Source: Xanthobacteraceae bacterium (GTDB lineage Bacteria > Pseudomonadota > Alphaproteobacteria > Rhizobiales > Xanthobacteraceae). From it: DNA of 64,000 nt. The notes under the pieces were generated by a model. That model was not told where the DNA came from, did no database searches, and saw only the letters and a program-made list of their open reading frames with translations. The DNA is taken from assembly GCA_019745775.1 (NCBI GenBank), contig JAIESR010000001.1:35480-99479 (forward strand), in the 5' to 3' direction. This document shows, one piece after another, positions 63,908-64,000 of the stretch (the first letter of the stretch is position 1; the number at the start of each line of letters is the position of its first letter). The position numbers and the translations under genes were made by a program.

Positions 63908-64000
63908 CGGGCCGCGCCCGGCCGTGCTAGGGTCCGGACTCATTAAATCCACCAAACGAGGGCGGCTGCAAGGCAGACGGACGCTAGATAGTTTCGGGCC
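63908..64000. other. Region after the last gene, nothing recognised
   Basis: The last 93 bases contain no gene start with support. A segment CGGGCCGCGCCCGG (about 63908-63921) is self-complementary and could be the start of a terminator, but no T-run is seen. Confidence 0.4.

Overview
The window reads as chromosomal DNA of a high-G+C alphaproteobacterium, most likely order Hyphomicrobiales (Rhizobiales), near the Xanthobacteraceae/Nitrobacteraceae. The clues are the tolQ-tolR-tolA-tolB-pal ... cpoB-tilS-ftsH order, a short TolA, many Bug-type solute receptors, glcDEF, DUF2852 and dispersed GC-rich palindromes. This is inferred from gene content; no 16S rRNA or tRNA gene was found.

Layout. 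1-2300: end of a gamma-glutamyltransferase, a DUF2852 gene ending in a 17-bp tandem array, and a membrane protein. 2.6-19.1 kb: cell-envelope locus. tolQRAB-pal ends at a strong UUCG-loop terminator. The partner genes cpoB-tilS-ftsH lie 8 kb away, separated by a tripartite efflux adaptor and pump, an atypical SDR, a lower-G+C GIY-YIG element bounded by palindromes, and an old-yellow-enzyme-type flavoprotein. 19.2-25 kb: azlCD, a Cys-containing conserved unknown, an exported amidohydrolase, a GlcG-type protein and a PQQ dehydrogenase. 25.1-28.3 kb: one large DUF4062 / nSTAND1 NTPase / membrane / terpenoid-cyclase-like protein, the best candidate for a novel signalling or defence protein. 28.4-39.6 kb: mixed metabolic, peptidoglycan, transport, stress and regulatory genes. 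39.8-45.2 kb: glcD, an FAD monooxygenase, glcE and glcF (glycolate oxidase). 45.2-47.5 kb: a Lys/Ala/Pro-rich basic protein, a PanE-like protein, and a brnTA toxin-antitoxin locus whose toxin is broken by two frameshifts while the antitoxin is intact. 47.5-56.4 kb: a methyltransferase, then a CoA-ligase/enoyl-CoA hydratase/Bug-receptor operon divergent from a Bug receptor plus ABC ATPase and permease, then chrA. 56.6-64 kb: 2-oxoacid dehydrogenase E1alpha-E1beta, an aldehyde dehydrogenase, two tandem lipocalin-like genes, E2, a small membrane protein and a D-2-hydroxyacid dehydrogenase, mostly overlapping and probably one operon.

The main novelty candidates are: (1) a 672-bp element whose GIY-YIG nuclease gene and a small membrane-protein gene sit exactly between the two halves of a dispersed three-hairpin palindrome, an intact 73-bp copy of which lies 4 kb upstream; (2) the DUF4062-nSTAND1-toroid protein; (3) a second palindrome family with the same three-hairpin design, one copy of which is translated in frame as the interdomain linker of the E2 protein; (4) the decayed brnTA locus. 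Three single-base frameshifts (two in brnT, one in an enoyl-CoA hydratase) could be real or assembly errors.
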